From Camellia lanceoleosa (taxonomy: Eukaryota; Streptophyta; Magnoliopsida; Ericales; Theaceae), in contig CM045763.1 of the NCBI GenBank assembly GCA_025200525.1, positions 150,914,246 through 150,978,245 on the forward strand: a stretch of 64,000 bases of DNA, in the 5' to 3' direction. The notes under the pieces were generated by a model. It saw only the letters and a list, made by a program, of their open reading frames with translations, searched no databases and was not told the DNA's origin. The first letter of the stretch is position 1. Every line of letters starts with the position of its first letter. A program made the position numbers and the translations under genes. This document shows positions 34,690-46,449 of the stretch, in pieces.

Positions 34690-35733
34690 TGGCTTAAAAA
34701 AGAACTTTTTATGCTAAGTGTGCGTAGATGCCTAGCACAGCGCTGGTATGACCTTTGTGAGCTCGGTCGAGCAAGGCCGCTCAGGGGCTAAGTGCAAGGT
34801 GGGCCTGGCCAACCTAGTCAAGTCTACAAAGTGGAAATGAGAAGGGGCTATGCCCAAGTCATAAACCGGGCTAAATAACAAAGTTAAGACTGATTTAGAC
34901 TAGCTCAGCAGACAATGGGCACGCTTTATGTTTTGTGCGGTTAAGGAATAGCTGAGAACAAGTTTAAACGAAGTCGGGGTAAATCCAGCTCGGTTTAGCA
35001 GTAGCAGCAAGATTAAAGACCAGTTTGTGGAGTGCGAGAGTCCTAGTGTGGTCCATAGTAGGTCCAAATTTACGAACATATTTTTAGTTTGGTCATGGGA
35101 TGATTTTGGATCGAAAACACTGTTCATGGTCGGTTAAAAGTCTAGTTAGCTTGTTTTTGGATATGAGTGTGAAGTTTTGAGATTCCATGGGTTATTAGTG
35201 TATATGGCATGCATTTGAGGTGTGCGAACACTATTTTTAAAGCATAAAATGGAAATACATGTGAAAATAGATAAACATGAAGAACTTACGGATTTGGGAA
35301 TAGGATCTAAATCTAATTTGATGAACGAATGCTAGCAATGATGACAGGAGGTGCGTAGGCCAAAGCTTGAACGAAGAAAGTTAGGAGTTGAGGATCTGAG
35401 CACCAGGTTACGCGGCAAAGAAGATAAACAGTAAAGACTATTCATATAAATGAACAGTGTATTTAAATGAGGTAAAAAAACGGGGCTTTTCGAAATCCGT
35501 AGGCAGTGTGTGACTGCTGTCATAGGGTATGGAGGCAACCAACGTATGCCCCGTGTCCCAACAAGGACACGATGTCAGAAGCATGAAAGGACGGGGTGTA
35601 CGATCAGCGCAGTTCTAGGAACCGAGCTATGGTTCTGCTCGATCAGTATTTCAGCTCAGCTTGGTAGAAGTTGAAAGGCGTGGGCCTTGATAGGTCAATC
35701 GAAAGTGGATAATCCCAAACATGCTACACAAAT
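34690..35733. other. T2 region between antisense gene and 3' LTR, possible antisense promoter
   Basis: About 1 kb with no coding signal on either strand. Scattered 'agctcggt' and 'gctcggtc' motifs occur. Because the antisense gene starts at 34689, its promoter and leader should lie here. No clear TATA box was identified by eye. Confidence 0.4.
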
Positions 35734-35749
35734 GGAATTAAGGGGCAAT
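35734..35749 (+). other. Polypurine tract of T2
   Basis: GGAATTAAGGGGCAAT just before the LTR TG, identical to that of T1. Confidence 0.75.
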
Positions 35750-36429
35750 TGAGAGGGTAATTTATGGCCATATTGGGCCGAGTTTGGATAAGGATGGACC
35801 GTGCTATAAGGCCAAGAAAACGTAACCGTATTCCAGATTTGAGCCAAAATAATTATCTCGATAACGCGGTTCTAGACCTTCTGCGTCAAACCGGTCAGAG
35901 TGAATTACCAGCGGCATGACCTGGCGGTCATAAATCGAGGTGTTAGTGGAAATCGGACCGAGCTAATGGATAGCTCGGCAGGGTTTCATTTCAAATTCAA
36001 GGCTGACTGAATTGACTTAATTAGTACCGAGCTGTGTAAGCACAATTAAGTCTCGTGCCAGCAGAGGTAAGAACTATCTCATTTAGATAAGCAGTGAGTA
36101 AGGAGTTATCAGGATATGCATTATCCTTGGGAGTGTAATTCCTAGGAGGACTCTTACAAGGAGAGTTGGAGTCCTACTAGGATTGTGCTAGGCAGAATCT
36201 ACAAAAGCTCATAACAGGACCTATGTATAGGTATGACAATTCTTACTCTGGAATACACAGAGCTTTTGTGTCTATTGTCTATTTGTTGACTTAGGCATCG
36301 GAGAGGTTTCCGGCACACACCCGCCGGTTAGCTCACATTTGTGTTTTCAGGTGACAAAGCGACGACGTTTGGAGAAGTGCAAACTTGATCAACAAGATTA
36401 TATGAGAAGATTATTTCTGTGCTCATACA
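35750..36429 (+). repeat. 3' LTR of T2
   Basis: 680 bp, starting TGAGAGGGTAATTTATGG and ending GCTCATACA. It shares with T1 the start, the TGGAGTCCTACTAGGATTGTG block, the GACTTAGGCATCGGAGAGG block and the end region. The middle is diverged. Confidence 0.8.
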
Positions 36430-36726
36430 AAACCCATCTTCTGTCCCTCCACGTTCAACAAAGGGAAGTTGAACATAATTTTCAAGGTTAGCTAACAAAG
36501 GGCTTGCAAGGATGTTTTATGAGGTAAACCCAATAATTTAATGAAAATAAATTAAGGAAAGTAATTTTGATAATAAATCAGGTAAGAAAATGAGTTTTAC
36601 TTATTAACAATCTTACACTTAAAGGTTAATTAATTTTTGAAAATAAGAGCGTAACAATTTTCATATTGGTTTTCTTTTAGAACTGAGCTTTTCTCCACTC
36701 CCCTTAATCGAACTGGAGAGATACTG

Positions 36727-37053
36727 TTTGGCCCAATAGTCCCACTTTTGAGCCTCATTTTGATAATCCGAACTGTTCACGTTTTAGGATTCATTGAGTA
36801 TATCATTTCTGTAAAAAATCAAGTCAATTGGATGACAGAAACGACGTGTTCGAATCAGTTTTGTATAAAAAAATGATCAGAGAGAAAATAAATGATTCTT
36901 ACAAAACTAATCCGAACACGTCGTTTTAGTTATCCGATCGACTAAATTTTTTGCAAGGATGATATACTCAACGAATCTTAAAATATGAACAATTCAAATC
37001 ATCGAAATGAGACTAAAAAATAGGCCCAATAGACCAAACTACACATCTCTAGT
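36727..37053. repeat. Inverted-repeat element, arms about 120-150 bp
   Basis: The left arm (about 36727-36870) and right arm (about 36895-37053) are reverse complements at an estimated 80%. Examples are CGACGTGTTCGAATCAG against its partner near 36910 and GAGTATATCAT against ATGATATACTC. The centre is a short AT-rich loop. It could be a foldback MITE or an inverted duplication. No terminal motif or target duplication was identified. 36430-36726 and 37054-37344 are plain AT-rich sequence. Confidence 0.65.
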
Positions 37054-37344
37054 CTGATTAAGGACTGAAGAGAAACCCAGTCCTTTTAAATATTTTTCAT
37101 ATCCCTACAAGCATTAATTGAAATCTAAATATTGGGTCCCAAGGCTTGATTTAATTTTGTTATATAAAAGTATGCCAGGGAAAGAGTCACATAATAGCAG
37201 TAAAACTCAATACTAATGCCACAAATCAATCTCACCCCTCCCATGTATAAGTGTCATGCAGTACCAACACAACACAAATGGAGAATTAGATTATTTTATG
37301 GTATTACCATGTCACCACACCAATGAATGGTAATGGGTAATTTC

Positions 37345-38035
37345 TTTTTAGGATAAATTACAGCACTCCTTGAAGTTTGCCCCTTATAATATTGAAAATT
37401 ACAAATACTTATCAAAATAATTTATTTAAAAGATTTAATAGAAAAAAAAATCCTAACTAATTTTCTATACAAAATAAAATTATCTGAATTTTTAATTAAA
37501 ATATATTTATGATATTATTATAAAATGAGCAAATTACAAATATACTTCCTGCGGTTTGCTTAAAATACGAATTGTCCCTTGTGGTTTGAAAAATTACAAA
37601 TACCACCCTGTTAGAATTTTTTATTTAATAGAATTAATTGAAAAAGTGAAATTTCTAACTGTTCACCTATACAATAATAAAATTATCTGAATTATTAATT
37701 GAAATAAAAATTTAACATTATTAAAAACTATTAATTAACTTGTTGACTTATTAATAAAATGACCTATTTGTTATGAAATTAGAAACCTTAGGGGGCATAA
37801 TGTAATTTCTAGAACTGCAGGGGGTAATTGTAATTTAAGTAAACCTCATGGGGTGTGTTTGTAATTTATTCTATTAAAATATAGTTAATTGAGTAAATGA
37901 TTTATTAATCAAAGGGTTCATTTGTTATGCGACTAGAAACTTGAAGGGGGGGGGACGTAATTTCCAGAACTACATGGGGCAATATGTATTTGAAGTAAAC
38001 CTCAAGAATTGTATTTGTAATTTTTCCTTACTTTA
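37345..38035. repeat. Dispersed 'aaattacaaatacacc' type repeat, about three tandem copies
   Basis: The motif series AAATTACAAATA, TTTGCTTAAAATACGAATT, GGGTAATTGTAATTT and AACCTCA-GG recurs near 37365, 37545 and 37845-38025, alternating in orientation. Similar short repeats are common between genes in eudicots. There is no coding potential. Confidence 0.5.
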
Positions 38036-38045
38036 TTATCATACA

Positions 38046-38335
38046 AGGGTGATTTTATTTACACACCACATTTTATCTCAGTACACATCATTTGTACCAT
38101 TTGAATATCAACTTTAGAACAAAATACAAATGTTTGGATATCAACCTTTGAAAAAAAAAACAAATGTCCAGATATCAACTATTGAACTGAATTTTTGTTC
38201 AAACAATTGGTTTTTGTTCAGAAGTTGATATTTGAATATTTTGCTTTTGTTTTTGTTTTTGTTTGGAAGTTGATATCCGAACAGTATAAATGATATGTAT
38301 TGAGAGAAAATATGGTGTGCAAATAGAAATACCTG
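38046..38335. mobile_element. MITE-like foldback, about 290 bp
   Basis: The ends are about 65 bp inverted repeats: left TTTATTTACACACCACATTT through GAATATCAAC, right GTTGATATCCGAACAG through GGTGTGCAAATAGAAAT. The interior has further GTTGATAT and ATATCAAC copies. There is no coding frame. Size and structure fit a miniature inverted-repeat transposon. The superfamily is not assigned. Confidence 0.65.
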
Positions 38336-38920
38336 TCATACAGTCAAGTCATGAAATAAAAAAAAAAAAAAAAAAAATCCCATTTTTTTTTCATAAAAGG
38401 AATGTGAACCGATACAAACACAACCAAAGCAGAATGCAACATTTTGCCACAAAATGTTTTTATTTTCCATGAATCTCTTTTCAATAAACGACAGAGCGTA
38501 GTTGAACCCCATTATTTCAAATCCTAGTTTTCGAATGGGTTTAGAGTCCATCCTAATGAGACACCACTCTGATGGTTTGATTTGTTTCTTTCAGTAGATG
38601 TTGTTTTCGTTCGGCAAAAAATCTCATACTTACCAGCTGCAGAATGTTACGGACGCCCATTTAGAGCCTCTTTACTATTAGAACTCAGCATTTTCACACC
38701 CTTGGCAGTTTATGAATTTTGTCACTTGCGTACCATGGAATTGAGCCTCTGAACATCTACCAAATGGTACAAACCCCTCATATTTGCTTCTGAAATGGAA
38801 GGTATGTTCTTCATGTTTTTAAATTAAAATTTTGTTACCAAAAGAATAAATGCATGCAAAATAAAAGTTGGGCCTCTCACAGCCTCCATTCTATTTAATG
38901 AAAATATATTTCCAATATCA
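38336..38920. other. AT-rich sequence; possible decayed exons, unassigned
   Basis: A poly-A run lies at about 38358-38377. On the minus strand a GCTG followed by GTAAGTATG near 38630-38645 resembles a splice donor, with exon-like base composition upstream. The frame has stops and no recognisable domain. I do not name a gene. Confidence 0.3.
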
Positions 38921-39126
38921 AATTGAACATAATGGTGCCACAAATTGCAAATTTAGTTATCTGCTTCTTTCCAGCTACTGAATCGTTCCAGATATTCTCT
39001 TTAAGAGCTAATAACCAGTGAAGTAAAAAAATTAAAGATACTACCCAGAAAATTTCTCAAGAATTTTATGTAGAATGAAATAAGTGTGGTTGAGATTCAA
39101 TTAGTGTATTGTGAGGTCATGCATAG
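38921..39126. repeat. Left copy of the 0.2 kb duplication flanking T3
   Basis: 206 bp starting AATTGAACATAATGGTGCC and ending GTGAGGTCATGCATAG. They match 50091-50294 with roughly 8% differences. The left copy ends where the T3 left LTR begins. Confidence 0.85.
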
Positions 39127-39694
39127 TGATGATGCGATAATTCCAACAGAGGGTGGGTCGGACTGATTCACACTTCTAACGGGTTTGCTGGTCTTGAAGC
39201 CCATAGGATGTGCCTGTAAAAAGGTCCAAAGGGGGTAGTAATCCCCCAGCGGACCCTCTGACGATCGAGTTAGAATAAGATAGATTGATTGAGTAGAGAG
39301 AGAAGGGAACGAAGAACTTAACCTTTTCTTTGCATCTCGGAAGCTTCCTTATATCCTTTGCACATCATTTCCTTGTCTTTTCCATCCCGTCTTGTTGGCT
39401 GAAAGTCTATATTTTAGCTTGCGTCATTCATGATGAGTCTGCATCCTCCGGCGTAGAGGGGTTGTCGCATTTAATGCTACCAGAGCCTCATTAATGGCTA
39501 ATGCGTGGGTGCAATAACTTTACAGGATCTTTGTCTGCCTATATGGCTGATTCCCTGCCCGATACGTGTTTAAATGCTATTGGTCCTGGTCCATCATTGG
39601 TTTCTCAAGGTTGTTGGGCTTTAATATCCAGGCCGTGGGCTGGGCCTTGTGTCTAGGCCAAAGGCCGGACCCTCTTGGAGGCCTATCAGTATCA
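39127..39694 (-). repeat. 3' LTR of T3
   Basis: 568 bp. On the minus strand it starts TGATACTGATAGGCC and ends CGCATCATCA. A purine-rich CTAGGGGACTAC lies just before it on the minus strand (about 39695-39706), a likely polypurine tract. It has about 40 extra bases near 39280-39322 compared with the other LTR. Confidence 0.85.
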
Positions 39695-39719
39695 GTAGTC
39701 CCCTAGTCCCGAGTGCAAC

Positions 39720-40265
39720 TTTAGCCCAACAAAGGGAGTAGTTGAGGTGGAGGTAGTCCCTAAGGCTTGGTGACCGATCGTGAGGAGGTTCGAGTTGCGA
39801 GGGCGACCGAGTGAGGTGACCAACCGTGAGAAGGACCGAAAGTAAAGGTGACCGAGCGGAGTGACTGACCGGGAGGTAGGCCGATCACGAGGGTTACTGG
39901 GCGGGGTGACCGACCATGAGGAGGGCAGATCGTGAAGGTAATCGAGCGTGGGGTGACTGACCGTGAGGAGGACCGAACGCAAAGGAGATCGAGCGTGAGG
40001 CGGGCCGACCGTGAAGATGGTCAAGCGTAAGGCGACCGATCGTGAAGAGACTCAAACGCGAAGGTGATCGAGTGTGAGGCAACCGATCGTAGGATGGGTT
40101 GACCACGAAAGTGGTCGAGCATGAAGCGACTGACCGTGAGAAGGGCCGAATGCAAAGGGGATTGAGCGTGAGGCGACCGATCGTAAGGAGGGCCAACTGC
40201 AAAGGTAGTCGATCGTGAGGTGACCGAGCATTAAATGGGCCAACCACGAAGGTGGTCAAGAAAAG
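39720..40265. repeat. T3 array between LTR and antisense gene, unit about 60 bp
   Basis: Many copies of a GACCGATCGTGAGG-like unit alternating with GGCCGAACGCAAAGG and GATCGAGCGTGAGGC, rich in CG. It lies directly upstream of the plus-strand antisense gene, where a promoter or leader would be expected. Minus frames here (39692-40301) are repeat artefacts. Confidence 0.7.
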
Positions 40266-40589
40266 ATTGACAACGTGCGAGGCTCGAGGGAGAAAAAGCA
40301 CGTGATGATGTGAAGTAGAATAAACGGGGAAGAGAAAAGAGAATCAGTGGGGCGAGAAAGGGATCGTGGCTATACACGTGACACAACAAGGGTCGCTGAT
40401 GAGGGAGACAAATACGGTGTAGGAGTTGAGGGGGTTGGTAAGTTGGGATGTTAAAAAGGCAGGGGTTGTATTTTTGTTCGAATTTTTAAACTGGCGAATT
40501 TTAACCGTGATCCTTGGGAAATAGGCAAACCTTGGGCTTTTGGAGTTGTGCATTTTACCTACCTGATTGCAAAAGACTAGCACATTCCA

Positions 40590-43150
40590 AACTTAAGTTC
40601 CTTCATTGCAGGAGATTTGCCCATCTGGCATATCGCAATTTTTCTTGCCCCCGCAACCGAAGTAATAGTTAGAAATGTAAAGGAGATGGCATAATACAAA
40701 GCGCTAGCCATAGGAGTAGATGTATTGGGAGAGGATGATGGGGTGGAGTTGGTTGAGCAGTATAGGGCGGAAAGGCGGGTGAAGAGGGGGACGGAGCGGC
40801 CGGCGCGGCCCCTAGGGTCAACAATGATCTCGGCGGCGCTGCCGATTAGCCAAGTGGCGCCAGACCATTGGCATACGAAGGCAGACAAATCCACTCTAAT
40901 GGCAGAGGATCTGGAAGAGTTGCGCAATAGATACCAGATTCTGGCCGACACAGAGTTGAGGCTACCAACGATGAAGGAGAGGGCATCGGACGTACGACCA
41001 ATGGAGTTCGCGTTGTATAAAGAGGCACTGTGTGGGGGCCTAAGGTTACCCCTTCCATAGTTAGTGGTTGACGTGTTAAACCGCCTGAAGGTGGCCCCAA
41101 GACAGCTTATGCCAAACGCGTGGAAGATTCTGTTCGCCAGTACAATTGCGTGGCCGTGGGTGACTGGAGAGGAGATGATGATGGTGGATGAGTTTTTCTC
41201 CTGCTACAAGGCGTTAGGGTAACAGAAGACATGGGTGACCTTACAAGTCGTAGTAGGAAGGGGATTGGTGGCGGGATTGCCTTCATCGGTGAAGGGCTGG
41301 CGGCCAAAGTGATTTTTTGTGTCGGCGAGTGGCGGAAGAAGAGTGCATACAATTTGGAAAATCCCCTGCATGTCGTAGGAGCCAAAGTTAGATGCTGAGG
41401 TGAAGATGAGAGTCAAACCGGTGGAGGACTGGAGGAGAATGAGAGACTAAAGTAGGATAACCTTATCCAACCCTCAGCCCTATTCGCCTTGAATCTAGGG
41501 CCGCAACCAGCCGAAGGAGATCTGTCGCCAGAGGAGGTGGAGGCGAGGAGGAAAGCTCAGGAGACAGAGGACAAACGGGCTTTTGTAATGACGGATAAAT
41601 ATAAGAAGAAAGAATTAGGCCCATCGCCGAAGCTGGTTGCGAAGAGGTTGGTTAGACTACGCCCCAAGCCATTAGGAGAGAAAAACCTGACTGACTTTGT
41701 GCTTTTACGGGCGCCAGTGGATCTGCTGAAGGAAAGAAGCAAGAAAAAAAAGAAGAGGAAGTGAGAGAAGGTGGCTGCAGAGGGAAGTGAGGGAAGACTG
41801 GTGTTGAAGAATACGAAAGAGGGGGTAGTGGATTTGCCCCTATGTTAGGAGGGAGAGACCAGGGTTGGTATGGTGGTGGTGGAAGGGTTGGCCAAGTTTC
41901 CAAGTGGTCAGGTGGTGAATGAAAGAAACGAGCAAAAAGAGTTGGTAGAAACCATCTAGGCAGCCGATCTGCCTTCCAAGGACGTGCCCTTACAAGATGT
42001 GCTCCTAAGTTACGAGGTAGGGAGAGAGCGGGTGAGTGGAGCAGAGACCAGCGTCGTGCTGAGGACCATCATACATCACGTTCGCGCGATGGTCAGCTGC
42101 TTGGCGAGAGATGGGAGTGAAGCCAGGGTCGCCGCAGACTGTCTGTTGGGGGTCGTTGAGGACGCATTCGTGCGGAGTATGGCGCAATTTACAGAGGTCA
42201 ACCTCATGAGAGGGTTCTGCTCAGTGCAGATGGAAGCAGCGACCCTAGCGGCGGCCCTACTAGGAAAGGCAGTGGAGGCAAAAATGGAAGCAGAACAGCT
42301 GAAGGCCCAGCTAGAAGGGGTACGGGTACAATTGCAAAACTTAAGGGCGAAGACAGCCGGCTAGAGAAAAGCAGCACGGAGCGCCTGCGTGAAGGGCCTG
42401 GCCTATGCGCAGAGGGCGAAAAAGATGGAGGTTTTGGCAGTGGTGCAGGGTTACTTGGCTGAGCGCGCCAGGGTTTGCCAGGATGGGGTCACCTCCAAGT
42501 TGTTAGTTGCTAAGTTTGAACTTGAAGTGGTGCATCACAAGGCGGTATCACTAGAGTTTGAGCTGGCGGGCGAGCAGAAAAAGGTGGGCAAGGTCCATGA
42601 AGCCTACAACATCGCTAAAGAGAGGTTGGAGGAGGCCCTTACAAACTATGAAGAGCTGCGCGATCAAGCCTGAAGGACAAGGAAGAGACAGATGCACGTA
42701 ATGCTGAGTTGGAGAAGGCCTTAGGAGAAGAGTGGGCCAAGACTACAGAGTTAACCAGGATGATGGCGTCTGAGAGGGCTTCCTATTCGGACCTATGCGT
42801 TGTGGCGGTGGAGTAGTTTAAGGTGTTCCTTGAGTTCCAAATGGCCATTGATGCGGTGGTGGCAAGGGGCTTGGCCAGAGAGGGGGGAAGGAGGTGCTTG
42901 CCTGTCAAGAGTGATTGCTACTGGAAGGACTGAAGAAGAAATAATCCAGGGTTTTCAGCAGTCAAACTACTACAAACATGAGATGAGCTAGTATTGAGAT
43001 AGCTGCTGGACAAGCTTCAAGTACAGGGCGCAGGAGCTGTTCCTAGATGTGGACTTTGACCTGGTGAAGCCAGGAGAGGGAGACATCGCCCAGACTCCGC
43101 TGGATGAGGGGGTTGAAGAGAAAGATTTGGCATTCAGCGAAGGGGAGTGA
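40590..43150 (+). pseudogene. T3 antisense gene, Transposase_28-like plus coiled coil (broken)
   Basis: It runs on the plus strand, opposite to T3 gag-pol. A possible splice acceptor TTCATTGCAG ends near 40611. The frame open from 40725 has EDLEELRNRYQI and the family motif ALYKEALCGGLRLPLP, then TAG (41058-41060). The same frame continues LVVDVLNRLKVAPRQLMPNA and the VDEFFSCYKAL block, with more stops to about 41450. A Lys/Arg-rich segment is open at 41489-41764. Helical segments at 41984-42364 and 42389-42673 (EAKMEAEQLKAQLEGV, FELAGEQKKVGKV) look like coiled coil. The last part has DVDFDLVKPGEGDIAQT and ends FSEGE with TGA 43148-43150. The GGLRLPL and PRQLMPN pattern parallels GGLRFSV and PTQLSTN of T2, so the two genes are homologous. 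Role unknown. Confidence 0.65.
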
Positions 43151-43196
43151 AGACTAGGCTTTTTGTTTGGTTTTGTTTTGTTTTTTGGTTGTAGCT

Positions 43197-43198
<2 letters not shown>

Positions 43199-43227
<29 letters not shown>
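43199..43227. repeat. Poly-T run
   Basis: About 29 T's just after the antisense gene end. It could be a retained A tract on the minus strand or a microsatellite. Confidence 0.8.
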
Positions 43228-43228
<1 letters not shown>

Positions 43229-43477
43229 AGAGAGAGCTCCTTGTAAAGAATGGTTAAATTTTTTAAAGAACTTATGTTTATAATGAATTTGCATATGGTA
43301 GAATGTAAGATTTGGTAATGAAATTGTTTGTAAAATAAGGAAGGGTTGTGGATATTGTGGAATTGCAATAATTTGTCTAAGGAGACGTATAAATAAATTA
43401 AGCGAAGCATGTAACGTACCTACCAAAAATTTGTCAAAACAGCTTGTTACTACAGTTTGTAATAAAGTTAAGTTATA

Positions 43478-44030
43478 AAAACTGCTCAGTCTGGTTGAGG
43501 TTTTGCTTAGCTCAGGTTTTGCTTAGCTTAGTCTGGCTGAGCTCTTAAGGCTCAGTCTGGCTGAGGCTTTGCTTAACTCAGTCTGGCTAAGCTCTTGAGG
43601 CTCGGTCAAGCTGAGCTCTTGAGGCCCGTTCTGGCTGAGGTGTTGCTTAACTCAGTCTGGCTGAGCTCTTCATGCTCAGTCTGGCTGAGGCTATGTTTAA
43701 CTCAGTCTAGCTGAGTTCTTTATGCTCAGCCTGGATAAGGCTTTTGAATGGCTCAATCTGGCTGAGGCTTTTGGAGGGCTCAGTCTGGCTGAGGCTATGT
43801 TTAACTCAGTCTGGGTAAGTTTTTCATGCTCAATCTAGCTGAGGCTATGTTTAACTCAATCTAGCTAAGTTCTTCATGCTCAGTCTGGCTGAGGCCTTGT
43901 TTAACTCAATCTAGCTGAGTTCTTCATGCTCAGTTTGGTGGAGGCTTTGGAGGGCTCAGTTTGGCTGAGGCTTTGCTTAACTCAGTCGGGTTAAGCTCTT
44001 CAAGTTCAGTCTACATTTAACTCAACCAAA
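43478..44030. repeat. T3 tandem array after pol
   Basis: Repeats of CTCAGTCTGGCTGAG with spacers GCTTTGCTTAA and CTCTT, period about 25 or 50 bp. CTCAG and CTGAG pair, so each unit is a small hairpin. It lies between integrase and the antisense gene end, as in T1 and T2. Confidence 0.8.
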
Positions 44031-44212
44031 TTTGTTTAATTTTGGATTAAGGCACAACATAGATAATGAGAATCTTAAATTGTTGTCATAGTCCTGCGAT
44101 CATAAATATATGCATTACATGGCAAAAGCCAAAATGGACAAGTGTTCTGATCACCAAAATGAAACATACAACAATTTAAATTAAACAAAAGTAGGAAATG
44201 CCACTTTACTGG

Positions 44213-45135
44213 AAATAGCGTTTCAAGTGTTTGGCATTCCATGGATAGGGAAGGTCTCTGAGACGGTATGTGCTTAGGCAGGGTCTTGTTTTGACGATGT
44301 AAGGGCCTTCCCACTTAGCTGCTAGCTTGTCCTCAGTTGGGTTTTTGGTGGCGAGAGTGGCTTTGCGTAAGACGAGGTCTTCCATTGTGAATGCCCTCTG
44401 TCAGACTTTGCGATTATAGTGTTGCCTTGCTTTTTGTTGGTATGTGGCCAGTCGGATGGTAGCCGTTTCCCGTAGTTGCTCGATGAGGTCTAGGTCGGCC
44501 CTCCGAAGGTCTTCGTTCAGGTGTGGATTGGGGTGGATGACTCTGGGCTTCGGTAGGCCAACTTTCACATGGATGATTGCTTTGTTGCCGTATGTTAGGC
44601 GAAATGGGGTTTCACTAGTTGGAGTTTAGGTAGTCGTCCTATAGGCCTAGAGGATGTTTGGCAATTCCTTTGCGTAGAGGCCCTTGGCGGCCTCCAGCTT
44701 GGTCTTGATGATTTTCAACAGGGATCGGTTGGTAACTTCCACTTGACCGTTGGCTTGAGGATGGCCTGAGGAGGAAAAACAGGTCTTGATGTTGAGTTTT
44801 GCGTAGAATTCTCTGAATTTGGAGTTGTCAAACTGTTTGCCATTGTCGGAGACAATGGCTTGACGAACCCCGAAACGACACACAATGGACTGCTAGATGA
44901 ACTTAGTGGTATTCTGCTCAGTGATCTTGGCAAGAGGTTCCACTTCGACCCACTTGGTGAAGGAATCGATAGCGACTACGGCGAATTTTACTTGGCCCCT
45001 GCCGGTCGATAAGGGACCCACGAGATCAATTCCCCATTTAGCGAAGGGGCAAAGGCTGCTGAGCGTGATCAGCTCCGTTGGAGGGGTGTGGGGGATGTTA
45101 GCGAAACATTGGCATCTGTCGCATTTCATCACAAA
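44213..45135 (-). pseudogene. T3 integrase
   Basis: On the minus strand: CDRCQCFANIPH (zinc-binding part), WGIDLVGPL (first Asp), AIDSFTKWVE, then a TAG at about 44893. Next come VSDNGKQFDNSKFREFY (second Asp) and HPQANGQVEVTNR (Glu), followed by a stop at about 44647. The C-terminal part to about 44213 reads NPTEDKLAAKWEGPY and YPWNAKHLKRYFQ with further stops. All three catalytic residues are visible but the frame is interrupted. Confidence 0.75.
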
Positions 45136-45291
45136 ATTAGCGGCGTCCTGACTAAGTATGGGCTAAAAATAACATGTTCGGAGAGTTTTATGAGCTAGAG
45201 ATCGTCCCCCAGAGTGATTTCCATAAACTCCCTCATATATTTCTCTCATTACATAGGTTGCTTGATCATTGTTGAGGCATCTCAGGTACGG

Positions 45292-46383
45292 TCATGAAAA
45301 TCCCCTCTTATACAAGATGCCATTGATAAGGGCATAATTTGAGGATCGAGCCTTGACTTTGGCGGCCTCGTGTCTGTCTGCAAGTAGTATTTCCTGTTCT
45401 AAGAATGTGATAATGTCCTGGGCCCACATGATAGGTTTGTTCTGGAGTAGATGGATTACTTGCGGATTTGGTGAAATTGCTAGATGGGTCAGGTACTCAA
45501 TCCAGATGCCATGGCAGAGGTCTGGCTGATCTGCTGAGACTAATTGTGCCATTTTAACTATTTGGGAGTTCTCTGACCTGGGGACATGTCGGATACGAAA
45601 GCTATTAAAGAGGCAGGTCAGAGGAAGAGCAATGTCCCTGTATGAGTGCATGGCGTCCTCCTTTGCATCGAACTCGCTTGTTACCTGTCTAACTATCAAC
45701 CAAGAGTCGCTAAACACTTGAAGATGGTCAACTCTGATGTCTCTAGCTAGTTGGAGACCCGCTATGAGGGCTTCATACTCAGCTTGATTGTTACTTGCCG
45801 CAAATAGGAATCGAAGGGCGCATTTGAATTATTCTCCTTTGGGGGTGGTGAGAATTAAACTGGCTCCGCTACCCTCTTTGCGAGATGAACCATCAACACT
45901 AAGGGTCCAGGAATGGGGTTCTTCTATATCAGCAGTGGTCTGTGCAGGTGGAGGAGGTGCGTTTGGAGTAAGATTGGTGAATTCCAAGATAAAATCGGCG
46001 ACAGCTTGGCCTTTGATAGCTGTTCGGGGTCGGTAAGAGATTTCATATTGGCTTAGTTCAACGAACCATTGCATGAGTCTACCTGACGATTCTGGTTGTT
46101 GTATGACCTTTTTCAAAGGTTAGTCAGTGAGGACCACTATGGAGTGGCCATGGAAATAAGGGCAGAGGCGTTTGAAGGCGATAACCAGAGCGAGGGCCAT
46201 TTTCTCTAACAATGGGTAGTTTTGTTCTGCCACCCGAAGTGCGCGGCTGATGTAGTAAACCGGGAGCTGGATGGAGCCGTCTTCTCTGACGAGGGAAGCA
46301 CTAACCGCGGTGTTGGAGACGGCTAAGTAAAGGGAGAGGGTATCGCCCAGCAATGCTTGAGAAAAAAGAGAGGGGTTAGCCAT
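45292..46383 (-). pseudogene. T3 RNase H and second RNase H
   Basis: RNase H: LSLYLAVSNTAVSASLVRED, YYISRALRVAEQNYPLLEKM and YFHGHSIVVLTD, with a stop at about 46120. It continues VIQQPESSGRLMQWFVELSQ. The second RNase H begins WTLSVDGSSRKEGSGASLIL (about 45910) and is cut near 45829. DSWLIVRQVTSEFDAKEDAM (about 45700) keeps the later part with the SD and V-Q-V spacing. The linker to integrase follows. Confidence 0.7.
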
Positions 46384-46449
46384 ACATTGCTTTAGTTGTT
46401 GGAAGACTTCTTCAGACTCGGTGTTCCATTCAAAAGCCTGCTGGAGAAC

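Larger units (their letters stand above)
29170..36429 (+). mobile_element. Element T2: Tat-lineage gypsy retrotransposon, 5' half missing
   Basis: It has RNase H, second RNase H, integrase, a tandem array, an antisense spliced gene, a polypurine tract and a 3' LTR. The 5' LTR, gag, protease and most of reverse transcriptase are absent from the left, where a CACTA-like end abuts. Proteins and LTR are clearly related to T1 but diverged. In-frame stops and frameshifts occur through pol. It preserves the region T1 has lost, so the pair shows the ancestral arrangement. Confidence 0.85.

Noticed and set aside
39692..40301. Minus frames of 110 and 135 codons near the T3 LTR
   Set aside because: They are made of the CG-rich 60 bp tandem repeat and have no domain.
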